NCBI GenBank assembly: GCA_964536415.1
Contig: CAZHXN010000086.1
Span: forward strand, 1 to 17,180
Length of the DNA: 17,180 nucleotides
Source of the DNA: Trichothermofontia sp964536415
GTDB taxonomy: Bacteria; Cyanobacteriota; Cyanobacteriia; B231
Direction of reading: 5' to 3'
Part shown: piece after piece, positions 1 through 7,341 of the stretch
How positions within the stretch are numbered: position 1 is the stretch's first letter
Layout: the number at the start of each line of letters is the position of its first letter
Made by a program: the position numbers and the translations under genes
The notes under the pieces: generated by a model
What the model was told of the DNA's origin: nothing
The model's input: the letters and a program-made list of their open reading frames with translations, nothing else
The model's database searches: none

Positions 1-200
1 CTATCCTCCGGCAGGGGATGCATGGGCCAGCAGTGGTCCGCTTACAGGAGCGGCTACGGGTGATCGGGGTGTTTGAGGGGGCGGTTGATGGTATTTTTGG
101 GGCAGAAACCCTGGCTGCGGTGAAGGCCGCCCAAACCAAATTTCAAGTTGATCCCGATGGGGTCGTGGGTCCCATGACCTGGGCCGCCTTGTTGCGCTGA
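1..200 (+). CDS. Peptidoglycan-binding domain protein, C-terminal end (5' truncated)
   Basis: The frame is open from the window edge (codons start at base 3) to TGA at 198-200, so only the C-terminus is present. The roughly 65 residues match a single PG_binding_1 repeat: LRQGMHGPAVVRLQERL, then the GAVDGIFGAET turn, then VDPDGVVGPMTWAAL. In this family the three-helix module binds peptidoglycan non-covalently and usually sits beside a hydrolase or another exported domain. The partner domain lies upstream and is not visible, so the overall activity cannot be named. The ATG at 18 falls inside the domain and is unlikely to be the start. Confidence 0.85.
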   Translation, partial: ILRQGMHGPAVVRLQERLRVIGVFEGAVDGIFGAETLAAVKAAQTKFQVDPDGVVGPMTWAALLR

Positions 201-256
201 GAGGCTGATGGGGTTATTTCCTGATTAGGGGCGATCGGTGTGAAGAAAGGAGTAAT

Positions 257-270
257 CGCTGCTTGCAGCG
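257..270. other. Small hairpin downstream of the peptidoglycan-binding gene
   Basis: CGCTGC (257-262) and GCAGCG (265-270) form a perfect 6-bp stem with a 2-base loop, 57 bases after the upstream stop codon. No T-run follows, so it is not a classical intrinsic terminator. It may be chance. Confidence 0.25.
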
Positions 271-327
271 TGCTAGCTACTTTCGTCATTAGCCTGTCAA
301 TCAGCCATTCCCTTGAGGCCACCGAGC

Positions 328-3300
328 ATGGAGAAGCAGCCCCAAAAGTCAACGGGTAAGTCGTCATCACCGCAGACTCCCTCCCGGACCGCCAAGGCGA
401 AGAAGTCAAAGTCGGATGTCAAGGAGAGTAAAGCTTCTGCGGCTAAATCTGCCCCTGCGAAGTCAGCAAGTGACCCCAAAACTGCCCCTAAACCCCAGGC
501 GAATCCTAAGGATACGGCTAAGCTGTTAGAGGTTTTGGAATATCTTTCCCTGGCGGGGGCAGGGGCAGGGGCGATCGCGGCTGTGACCCTGCAACAGTCC
601 CTATTGGCATCAGCACCGTTAACGGTTGCCATGCTCCTGAACCTGGTAAACCGACGGCGGGCCGATCAGGACCTCACTAACCAGACAGCGGCGACGCTGA
701 AAAAACTGGATCAACGGCTCACGGAGGATGTGCAGTTTTTGGGACAGCGGGTGCTGGCCATGCCCACTCCGGAGGCACTCAACACGGCCCAGGAAGCGCT
801 CGTGCGCAAAAATAAGGAGGCGATCGCGACCCTGCGGACAGAGATGGATAACCGCTTGAAACCGATCGAGTCGTTGGGTCTTAATTCCATTCGGGAAGAT
901 CTGGCCCAGATCACTACCCAACTCCAAAGTAAATGGACAGAATTGCGGGAATCGCTGGATGGAATTTCCCGTTACCTGGAGAGCTTGCCCACCTCGGTGC
1001 GGGTCGATCGCCTCGAAACCTCGCTCACTGCTCTCACCGCTGAGCTAGAGCAGTTGCAAACCAGCTTCCAGGATTTTGCCAGACAACCGGATATCAAGTC
1101 GATTCAAGAGCAGATTAACCAACTGCACCGACGCTTTAATAACCTCCCCCCGCCCTTTAACCCCGTCGCGTTGCAACAGGAGGTAGTCGGTCTGGTTTCA
1201 GCAGTGGCGACGCTCGTCCCCAAGCGGGAATTCACGACTCTGGCCTCGGAAGTGGCCCAATTACGGGCGCAACAGGAGTCCCTGGAAGAGGCGGTGGCTC
1301 CCCACGATCAGGAGATTAAGAGCCTGCGGAGCCAACTGGATGATCTCAACCAGAAATTCCAGACGCGGGAAGAATTGGAAACCCTGGAAAAGGTGCGGGG
1401 GGCATTGGCCCTCTTGCAAAAACGCATGGAGCAGATTGCCCAGGCCCAGAGTCCGGAGAGCCTAGCCGCCAGTATGCAGGCCCTCACCTCGGCGCAACTA
1501 TCGGCGCAGTTGCAACCCCTTCAAACCCAAGTGGAGCAGGTTCAACAGGTCATCCGCACACTCGATGCCCAGGCCCAAAGCCTTCAGGCCCGGACCGAGA
1601 TGATCAGCCAGCTTCAGGAACAACTGGCCGAGGTTCACCAGTTGGCGCAACGCCTGGAGCAACAACAAGCTGCTTTGGCCACAGAGCTAGCCCAGGAAGC
1701 CACCACGATCGTCACCGAGCAGGTCCAGTCCCACCTCAGTCACCTCCAGGCGTCTTTCCCCGCTGCCGCCAGCAGTTTCCCCGACCACCCAGAGGAGGCG
1801 ATCGCGGGGATTGCCAACTTACAGCAGCAGTTAACCCAACTCACCCATCGTCTCGAACAACTGGAAGAGCGTACCGAAGGAACTGAAGTGGCTGCCATCC
1901 TCCCAGAAATTTCCATACTGCGGCAGCAATTTGACTATCTGGTCGATCGGGTTGAGCGCCTGGAAAGTAGCTTAACCGCAGAGGTCACACCGACGGCAAC
2001 CGGGGTCATCACCACCGCGATCGATCCCCTTCGGCAGCAATTGCAGCAATTATCAGAACGCATTGATCATTTGCAGGCGATCGCCTCGCAGTCAGGGGCC
2101 GTCACCGAAGAAATGGTACTGACCTGGATTAACACGATTAACCGCCACCTCCCCACCCTCTCCGCAGGAGACCGTCATCAGCTTCTCTTTGACCCCTTTG
2201 CGAGCAGTTCCCAAGTATTGCAAGAGGCCCTCCGGCAGGTCCGGAAGCGCTTGATCCTCGTCTGTCCCTGGTCTACTTTCCGGGAACTGGGTCCCAGCTT
2301 GCCCACCCAGTTGGCGACCCTGCTGGAGCGAGGGGTGCAGGTTGATATTGGGTGGAGTATCCGCCCGATGCCCCCTGTGGATCTGCCCAGTAACGGGATA
2401 GACTTGACCCCTTGGCCTGTGTTGGCCAGTGACGAGGTCACGATTCCCGATACTAGCCCCCTCTACCCCCTCGAAGAACTGCGGCAGTCTTACCCCAAGC
2501 AGTTGCGCATTCGTGCGCTGGACACCCAAGAACATTTTCTGGTTTGCGATCGTGCCTTCGCTTTGATGGGTGGCTACCCGTGGTCCTACTTGGCCTCTAC
2601 CGCTGTCGATCTGGATAACACCCTTCCCCTGGCCACCGATACCCAGGGACCCTTACGCGGGATTGGCCTCAAAACCACTGATCCCCAAATTATTCAGCTT
2701 CTGATTGATCGTTTCCAAGCCCCACAGCCCAATGGTGTCCGCCATCCAGTCGAGTTGGGGGTTGCTGCCCCTGATTCTCCTGCGGAGACGCTGCGCGAAC
2801 GGGTGGGTGCAGCTGCGGCCCAGGTGGAGGCCCTCGCCCATGCCCGTAGTGAACCCGATCGGGAGGAGCCAGATGCGAGTTTGGTAGAGTCGCCCTTAGA
2901 TGATGTGGCCTATAACAATCATGGGCTGGTTCGTTATGACCAGGGCGATAAGCAAGGGGCGATCGCGGACTTTTCCAAAGCGGTGGAACTCAATCCCCGC
3001 AATGCCACCGCCTACTGTAACCGGGGAATTGCCCATGCCGATCTGGGGGACAAGCGCAGCGCCCTGAGTGATTTTGACACTGCCCTCACGATCGATCCGA
3101 ATCTGGCGATTGCCTACAACCATCGGGGGTTAGTGTATTCTGATCTGGGGGATAAGCGGCAGGCGATCGCGGACTACAGTGAAGCGCTGCGAATTCAACC
3201 CGACTACGCCACGGCCTACTTTAACCGAGGGGCCGCTCGCTCCAAAATTGGCGACTTCCAGGGGGCGATTGCGGACTATAGTGAGGCGATTCGGCTCAAG

Positions 3301-3792
3301 CCCGACTATGCCAACGCCTACTTCAACCGGGGGTTTGCCTATCAACAGACCGGTGATAAGGCTGCTGCCATCGCTGACTATGATGAAGCCCTCCAAGCCG
3401 ATGCCCAGTTTGCCGCTGCCTACAATAATCGCGGGTTTGTACGCTATGAAGTGGGGGATACAGCCGGGGCAATTGCCGACTTCGATCGTGCCCTCCGCCT
3501 GAATCCAGACTTTACCAATGCCTATAACAATCGGGGGGTAGTGTATTCTCGCCTGCATGACTACGAAGCCGCCATTGCCGACTTCGATCGAGCGATCGCC
3601 ATTAGCCCCACCTTTGCCAATGCTTACCACAACCGTGGCTTGGCCCGCTCCAAGCTGGGGGATACTTCAGGGGCGATTAAGGATCTACAAGCTGCCGTGC
3701 GCCACTTCTCCGATCAAGGGGATCAACTCAACTGTCAGCAAGCCCTGAAATCCCTCAAAAAACTGAATCAGACGATGCATGAGTTCATTTGA
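328..3792 (+). CDS. Coiled-coil / degenerate PLD-like / eight-TPR protein
   Basis: This 1154-residue protein has no single recognised family. In order: a Lys/Ser/Ala/Pro-rich basic tail (about 1-60); a hydrophobic Gly/Ala-rich stretch (about 70-109) that could be one or two membrane segments; a very long Gln/Leu/Glu-rich coiled coil (about 118-575); a globular part (about 615-757) resembling a phospholipase-D-like fold, with RLILVCPW and then EHFLVCDRAFALMGGYPW; and eight 34-residue TPRs (about 860-1131) with AYNNRG and AIADFDRA motifs. In the PLD-like part the HxK Lys is Leu, so catalysis is unlikely. ATG 328 is chosen over the in-frame TTG 313 because GAGG (315-318) sits 9 bases upstream. 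A membrane-anchored scaffold is my inference. The TPR block is certain; the PLD call is tentative. Confidence 0.85.
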   Translation: MEKQPQKSTGKSSSPQTPSRTAKAKKSKSDVKESKASAAKSAPAKSASDPKTAPKPQANPKDTAKLLEVLEYLSLAGAGAGAIAAVTLQQSLLASAPLTVAMLLNLVNRRRADQDLTNQTAATLKKLDQRLTEDVQFLGQRVLAMPTPEALNTAQEALVRKNKEAIATLRTEMDNRLKPIESLGLNSIREDLAQITTQLQSKWTELRESLDGISRYLESLPTSVRVDRLETSLTALTAELEQLQTSFQDFARQPDIKSIQEQINQLHRRFNNLPPPFNPVALQQEVVGLVSAVATLVPKREFTTLASEVAQLRAQQESLEEAVAPHDQEIKSLRSQLDDLNQKFQTREELETLEKVRGALALLQKRMEQIAQAQSPESLAASMQALTSAQLSAQLQPLQTQVEQVQQVIRTLDAQAQSLQARTEMISQLQEQLAEVHQLAQRLEQQQAALATELAQEATTIVTEQVQSHLSHLQASFPAAASSFPDHPEEAIAGIANLQQQLTQLTHRLEQLEERTEGTEVAAILPEISILRQQFDYLVDRVERLESSLTAEVTPTATGVITTAIDPLRQQLQQLSERIDHLQAIASQSGAVTEEMVLTWINTINRHLPTLSAGDRHQLLFDPFASSSQVLQEALRQVRKRLILVCPWSTFRELGPSLPTQLATLLERGVQVDIGWSIRPMPPVDLPSNGIDLTPWPVLASDEVTIPDTSPLYPLEELRQSYPKQLRIRALDTQEHFLVCDRAFALMGGYPWSYLASTAVDLDNTLPLATDTQGPLRGIGLKTTDPQIIQLLIDRFQAPQPNGVRHPVELGVAAPDSPAETLRERVGAAAAQVEALAHARSEPDREEPDASLVESPLDDVAYNNHGLVRYDQGDKQGAIADFSKAVELNPRNATAYCNRGIAHADLGDKRSALSDFDTALTIDPNLAIAYNHRGLVYSDLGDKRQAIADYSEALRIQPDYATAYFNRGAARSKIGDFQGAIADYSEAIRLKPDYANAYFNRGFAYQQTGDKAAAIADYDEALQADAQFAAAYNNRGFVRYEVGDTAGAIADFDRALRLNPDFTNAYNNRGVVYSRLHDYEAAIADFDRAIAISPTFANAYHNRGLARSKLGDTSGAIKDLQAAVRHFSDQGDQLNCQQALKSLKKLNQTMHEFI

Positions 3793-4002
3793 CGGACTCC
3801 CCCCTTACTGACCTTGCGCCTCAACCCGCTACCGTTCATCGTCGCCATCGCTCAAACTCGGCGCAGGTTAAGCGATCGCCATTTTTCAGAGGAGGAATGG
3901 CTCGCTGTTGCTGGGGGAAGGCAATCATACCGTGTGTCCTTCTTGGCTTGGATCGCGTTGAACACCCCCACTGAAAGTGCCATCCTACGCGCAAGGGACA
4001 TC

Positions 4003-4050
4003 CGTGGGGAAAGCCGTCGGGCAGCGACAGCCGGGAGGGCTTTCCCTACG
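4003..4050. repeat. Long hairpin in the convergent intergenic region
   Basis: The 300 bases from 3793 to 4092 lie between convergent genes and hold no convincing gene. The main feature is this inverted repeat. Its 13-bp stem pairs 4003-4015 with 4038-4050, including GGGAAAGCC against GGCTTTCCC, with one G-T pair at 4006/4047. The loop holds a second small stem, GTCG (4016-4019) with CGAC (4025-4028). It lies 42 bases past the minus-strand phosphatase stop and 210 past the plus-strand TPR gene stop. No T-run flanks it, so it could be a Rho-type or processing end, or a dispersed palindromic repeat. Confidence 0.55.
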
Positions 4051-4092
4051 CTGAATTTGCCCGATCCTAAGCATTCATCCATCTCAATCACA

Positions 4093-4848
4093 TTAATCCA
4101 TCTCGATCGCGACCACCACCACCGTAATATTATCGCGCCCCCCATTTTCCTTCGCTGCCTCCACCAAGGTTTGGGTCACCTTCTCGCACGATCGAATACT
4201 TTTCAAATGGTGGGCAATCATCGTATCTGGCAACTCTTCTGTCAAGCCATCGCTGCACAGGAGCAGGCGATCGCCGGGTTGTAGATCTAGGGCGTTGATA
4301 TCAATTTGCCGTAAGTCTGCACGTCCTAAGCATTGGGATAGGACATGTCGCCAGGGATGGGTCCGCGCCTGGGCTGGGGTGATCGTCCCCACCCGGAGTG
4401 CCCGTGCTACCCAGGTATGATCTTCCGTGAGTTGGTCCAATTTTGCCCCCCGTAACCGGTAGAGCCGGGAGTCGCCAATGTGGGCACACCAGATCTCATC
4501 TGCCCGAAAGATCAAGGTGAGGGCAGTTGTCCCCATATCCGCCCGTTCGGGATGCTCTCGCTGATCCTGCAAAATCGCCCGGTTCGCTTTCAAGAAAGCG
4601 GCCTTCAGCAACATATAAGAGGACTCCGGCGACTGCCAATGTTCCTCTAAATAGTCGCGAATAATATCGATCGCCAGCCGACTGGCCTCCTGCCCGCCCG
4701 CATGGCCGCCCATGCCATCCGCCACGATAAAGTAGCGGCCTGCTGGTTCATCCACGTAGAAAGCATCCTGATTGACCGATCGCAGGACGCCAACATCGGT
4801 TAATCCGGCAAAAACAAGCTTTAGGGGGAGGGAAGTAGACTCAGACAC
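4093..4848 (-). CDS. pphA: PP2C-type protein phosphatase, PphA-like (PII phosphatase family)
   Basis: A 251-residue single-domain Mg/Mn-dependent PPM phosphatase. All the main motifs are present: NQDAF (26-30), VADGMGGH (42-49, metal-binding D44), GTT (106-108), GDSR (125-128), CSDGLTEEL (198-206) and GGRDN (236-240, metal-binding D239). HPWRHVLSQCLGR and PGDRLLLCSDGLTEEL resemble the cyanobacterial PphA proteins that I recall dephosphorylate the phosphorylated Ser of the nitrogen regulator PII in Synechocystis and Thermosynechococcus. The start is GTG 4848, with no clear Shine-Dalgarno, 26 bases after the upstream ABC1 kinase stop, so the two genes are probably co-transcribed. Phosphatase activity is near certain; PII as the substrate is inferred from family resemblance. 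Confidence 0.93.
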   Translation of the reverse strand: MSESTSLPLKLVFAGLTDVGVLRSVNQDAFYVDEPAGRYFIVADGMGGHAGGQEASRLAIDIIRDYLEEHWQSPESSYMLLKAAFLKANRAILQDQREHPERADMGTTALTLIFRADEIWCAHIGDSRLYRLRGAKLDQLTEDHTWVARALRVGTITPAQARTHPWRHVLSQCLGRADLRQIDINALDLQPGDRLLLCSDGLTEELPDTMIAHHLKSIRSCEKVTQTLVEAAKENGGRDNITVVVVAIEMD

Positions 4849-4874
4849 GTTGGCTCACTGGCTTGATTAGGGAT

Positions 4875-6650
4875 TTACATCATACGTTCCAGACGATCCA
4901 AGCGCAGCAGCAAACGGATCAATGCCACTGCTGCCGCGATCGCCGCAATCGCCGGTAACAGGGCTAACCAGACGTATTGATTCACCAATAGGATAGTCGC
5001 AGATAGGGTGAATGCGCCAATCAGTAAGGTATAGTTGGTCCCCAGGTAAACATTACTTAAACGCCGCAACATGCGATCGGTTTCCGTTGATCGCACCCGC
5101 ACCCGGATATCGCCCCGTTCTAACTTATCTAACGTCTCCTCAATGCGGCGAGGAAGGCCCAGTGCCGTATTACTCACCTGGGCAGCCTGTCGGCCCAACT
5201 CATTGAACAGGCTATTGGTCGGATTGCTATTGTTGCCATCGGCCATAAGCTGCATTGCAAAGGGTTTTGCAACCTCCATAAAATTAAAATCCGGGTCCAG
5301 TCCCTTGCCCACCCCCACCAGGGTCGAAAAGGCCCGCATCACAAAGGTAAACGTGGCCGGGAACCGGAAAGGTTGATCATAGGCAATCTCATAGAGATCA
5401 TCAATAATCTCATCAACAGACTGGTTTTCAAAGGGCTGATCCATGAAGTGATCGAGCATATACTGCACCGATCGTCGCACGGGTCCCATATCGTCCACTG
5501 GTGCCAATGCCCCCAACTCAACCAGCGAGAGCACTACGCGATCGCCATCCTTCTGGGCAATGCCAAACAGGGTATCCATGAGCTTTTCGCGCACATCCGT
5601 GCGAATCCGGCCCATCATTCCAAAGTCATAAAAAATCAGGGCCCCGTCCGGATCGACAGCCAGATTGCCGGGGTGGGGATCGGCGTGGAAAAAGCCATTG
5701 GTCAGCAGTTGGTGGAGATAGGCTTTCGCGCCCAGTTGGGCAAGGCGGGTGCGATCGAGGCCAGCAGCTTCCAGGGCTTCATAGTGACTAATCTTAATCC
5801 CTGGCACATACTCCAGCGTCAACACCTGGGGCGACGTATAGCGCCAGAACACACGGGGAACGCGCACCCAGTCCACCCCCCGGAAATTGCGCCGGAAGGT
5901 ATCGGCATTACGCCCCTCGTTCAAATAGTCAATTTCTTCCCAGAGGATACGACAACACTCATCGTAGATCCCCAGCCAGTCGCGGCCTCGCCCCCAGTCA
6001 GGATGGTTCTGGAAATAGCGGGCAATCCCCTTGAGAATTTGCAGATCGATCGTGAACAGTTGCCGCAGGCCAGGACGCTGGACTTTAATCACGACTTCCT
6101 CACCCGTGTGGAGTTGGGCTTTATGGACCTGTCCCAGACTGGCTGCCGCGATCGGAATTGGGTCAAAGTTACGAAACAGGTCCTGGATGGGCTTGCCCAA
6201 ATCCTGTTCGATAATGGCTTCGACCTGCTCATAGCTGAAGGCCGGGACCTGATCCTGGAGCTTCGCCAACTCATCCACATACTCATTGGGGAACAGATCG
6301 GCCCGCGTCGAGAACAACTGGCCAACCTTAATAAACGTCGGCCCTAGATCGAGGAGCGACTCCCGCACCCAGACGGCCTGACGCTGGCGACGTAAGCGCT
6401 TCTTCTCATCGGTGACACCACCGGGATAACTCCAGTCCTTATTATTGAGCCACAGCCCGCCCAGAAACTTGAGCACGAATGCCCAAATATCCACGTACCG
6501 CCGTTGGCGGGAATACCGCGCCCGGTTCCAACGATAATTACGCCCGACCGCCAGCTTCTCCCGCCGACCCCGATTGCTGATGGGAACCCGCCCATCCCCC
6601 GCCTGGGTGAACGATTGGACCTGATTCGTGGCCTCAGAAAGCACAGACAC
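4875..6650 (-). CDS. ABC1/AarF/UbiB-family atypical protein kinase
   Basis: A 591-residue ABC1K protein with the family signatures: TFIKVGQ (105-111, KxGQ motif), the Ala-rich AAAS loop (168-171) that replaces the usual Gly-rich loop, VVIKVQRPG (Lys189), EYVPG, HADPHPGN (322-329, Asp324 and Asn329) and DFG (342-344). Two hydrophobic segments at the C-terminus (about 535-585) suggest membrane attachment. The family (COQ8/UbiB, plastid ABC1Ks) supports isoprenoid quinone and prenyl-lipid metabolism; in a cyanobacterium the likely link is plastoquinone or tocopherol. The start is GTG 6650 with AGGAAA 4 bases upstream. It is the first gene of a probable pair with the PP2C phosphatase, the same adjacency as sll1770-sll1771 in Synechocystis 6803 as I recall it. 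Confidence 0.95.
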   Translation of the reverse strand: MSVLSEATNQVQSFTQAGDGRVPISNRGRREKLAVGRNYRWNRARYSRQRRYVDIWAFVLKFLGGLWLNNKDWSYPGGVTDEKKRLRRQRQAVWVRESLLDLGPTFIKVGQLFSTRADLFPNEYVDELAKLQDQVPAFSYEQVEAIIEQDLGKPIQDLFRNFDPIPIAAASLGQVHKAQLHTGEEVVIKVQRPGLRQLFTIDLQILKGIARYFQNHPDWGRGRDWLGIYDECCRILWEEIDYLNEGRNADTFRRNFRGVDWVRVPRVFWRYTSPQVLTLEYVPGIKISHYEALEAAGLDRTRLAQLGAKAYLHQLLTNGFFHADPHPGNLAVDPDGALIFYDFGMMGRIRTDVREKLMDTLFGIAQKDGDRVVLSLVELGALAPVDDMGPVRRSVQYMLDHFMDQPFENQSVDEIIDDLYEIAYDQPFRFPATFTFVMRAFSTLVGVGKGLDPDFNFMEVAKPFAMQLMADGNNSNPTNSLFNELGRQAAQVSNTALGLPRRIEETLDKLERGDIRVRVRSTETDRMLRRLSNVYLGTNYTLLIGAFTLSATILLVNQYVWLALLPAIAAIAAAVALIRLLLRLDRLERMM

Positions 6651-6686
6651 TCGGTTTCCTAATTGCGTGAGGTTTGCACATTACCC

Positions 6687-6782
6687 ATAACTGGTTGCCT
6701 ATAACTGGAGGCATCCCTAAACAAGGCTTTCCCCCTCCTTCAAGGGGCGTATGGCCTAGCTGGCGTGGGGGCAAATTGCCCC
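6687..6782 (-). promoter_or_regulatory. Upstream region of the ABC1 kinase: direct repeats and a perfect palindrome
   Basis: The 243-base gap 6651-6893 carries two exact copies of ATAACTGG (6687-6694 and 6701-6708; CCAGTTAT on the gene strand), whose starts are 14 bases apart. Further upstream is a perfect palindrome with a single central base, GGGGCAAATTGCCCC (6768-6782). The repeats lie 37-58 bases before the GTG start, where a promoter or operator is expected. The palindrome could be an operator or the terminator of the small gene ending at 6894, although no T-run follows. I see no convincing -35/-10 pair. Confidence 0.35.
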
Positions 6783-6893
6783 ATCCCCTACTGTCTTCAA
6801 GGTCTTAACACTGGGGTACGCTTCCCAAAGCAAAGTCCCAAAGTCAGATGGGTGCAGCATCAGACCTCGCATCGCAAGGTCAGGCCCATGCGC

Positions 6894-7217
6894 CTAGGCG
6901 GAGTTCCGATACTGTTGTAACGCCGATCGCACCTGGGCAATTTCTGCCCGAAGTTCATCAATCGTCGTCTGCAAGTCCGCAGGAACAACGGTTGACCCCG
7001 CCGTGCCAAGGCCAGAGCGTCCCTGTAGGGCCAAGTCTTCCTCCCGCTTTGCTCGCTCCAAGACTTCATCCGTCAATTGGCGCAAACGTTCGCGTTGCTC
7101 TGCATCAAATTTACCCAGGTTGCTGATCGCATCGGTCAGCGTTGCCTCCACCTGTTCGGTGATCGTTTCGGCGATCGCCCGCCCCACAAAGAACGCGTGA
7201 ATCAGGGAATTGCTCAT
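6894..7217 (-). CDS. Conserved small protein with N-terminal HAFFVGRA motif
   Basis: A 107-residue protein of unknown function. It begins MSNSLIHAFFVGRAIAETI and continues as an acidic and basic helical segment (about 16-60: TEQVEATLTDAISNLGKFD, then EQRERLRQLTDEVLERA). A Gly/Ser-rich linker (about 65-78) leads to a short C-terminal coiled coil (80-103). No signal peptide or clear membrane span is visible, although HAFFVGRAIAE could be amphipathic. I recall short proteins with this N-terminal motif in many cyanobacteria but cannot assign a function. ATG 7217 is chosen because the longer in-frame version begins at TTG 7247 and adds ten residues that overlap a good -10 box. There is no Shine-Dalgarno; the leader would be short. 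Confidence 0.75.
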   Translation of the reverse strand: MSNSLIHAFFVGRAIAETITEQVEATLTDAISNLGKFDAEQRERLRQLTDEVLERAKREEDLALQGRSGLGTAGSTVVPADLQTTIDELRAEIAQVRSALQQYRNSA

Positions 7218-7247
7218 GCAAAGTTTTATAACAACATTCCGTATCAA

Positions 7248-7260
7248 ATTATAACGTTAT
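7248..7260 (-). promoter_or_regulatory. Putative promoter with overlapping palindrome
   Basis: On the minus strand a perfect TATAAT lies at 7253-7248, 31 bases before the ATG at 7217. It overlaps the 10-bp palindrome ATAACGTTAT (7251-7260). No good -35 is present about 17 bases further upstream, where the strand reads GGGGGA. An activator-dependent promoter, or a repressor covering the -10, would both fit. The preceding kinase gene ends at 7342, so this small gene probably has its own promoter. Confidence 0.45.
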
Positions 7261-7341
7261 TTATCCGGCATCCCCCGCCCCTTCGCGATCGTTTCGGCCC
7301 CAGACCGGGGGGAAGCTCCCTTTCGCGATCACCCCAGCAGG

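Noticed and set aside
3130..3630. 166-codon minus-strand frame with internally repeated sequence
   Set aside because: The repetition only mirrors the TPR repeats on the plus strand.
3814..4284. 156-codon plus-strand frame after the TPR gene
   Set aside because: It runs through the 4003-4050 hairpin and into the antisense of the phosphatase; there is no domain or ribosome-binding site.
5373..6347. 324-codon open frame on the plus strand
   Set aside because: It lies entirely antisense to the ABC1 kinase motifs, which are unmistakable on the minus strand.
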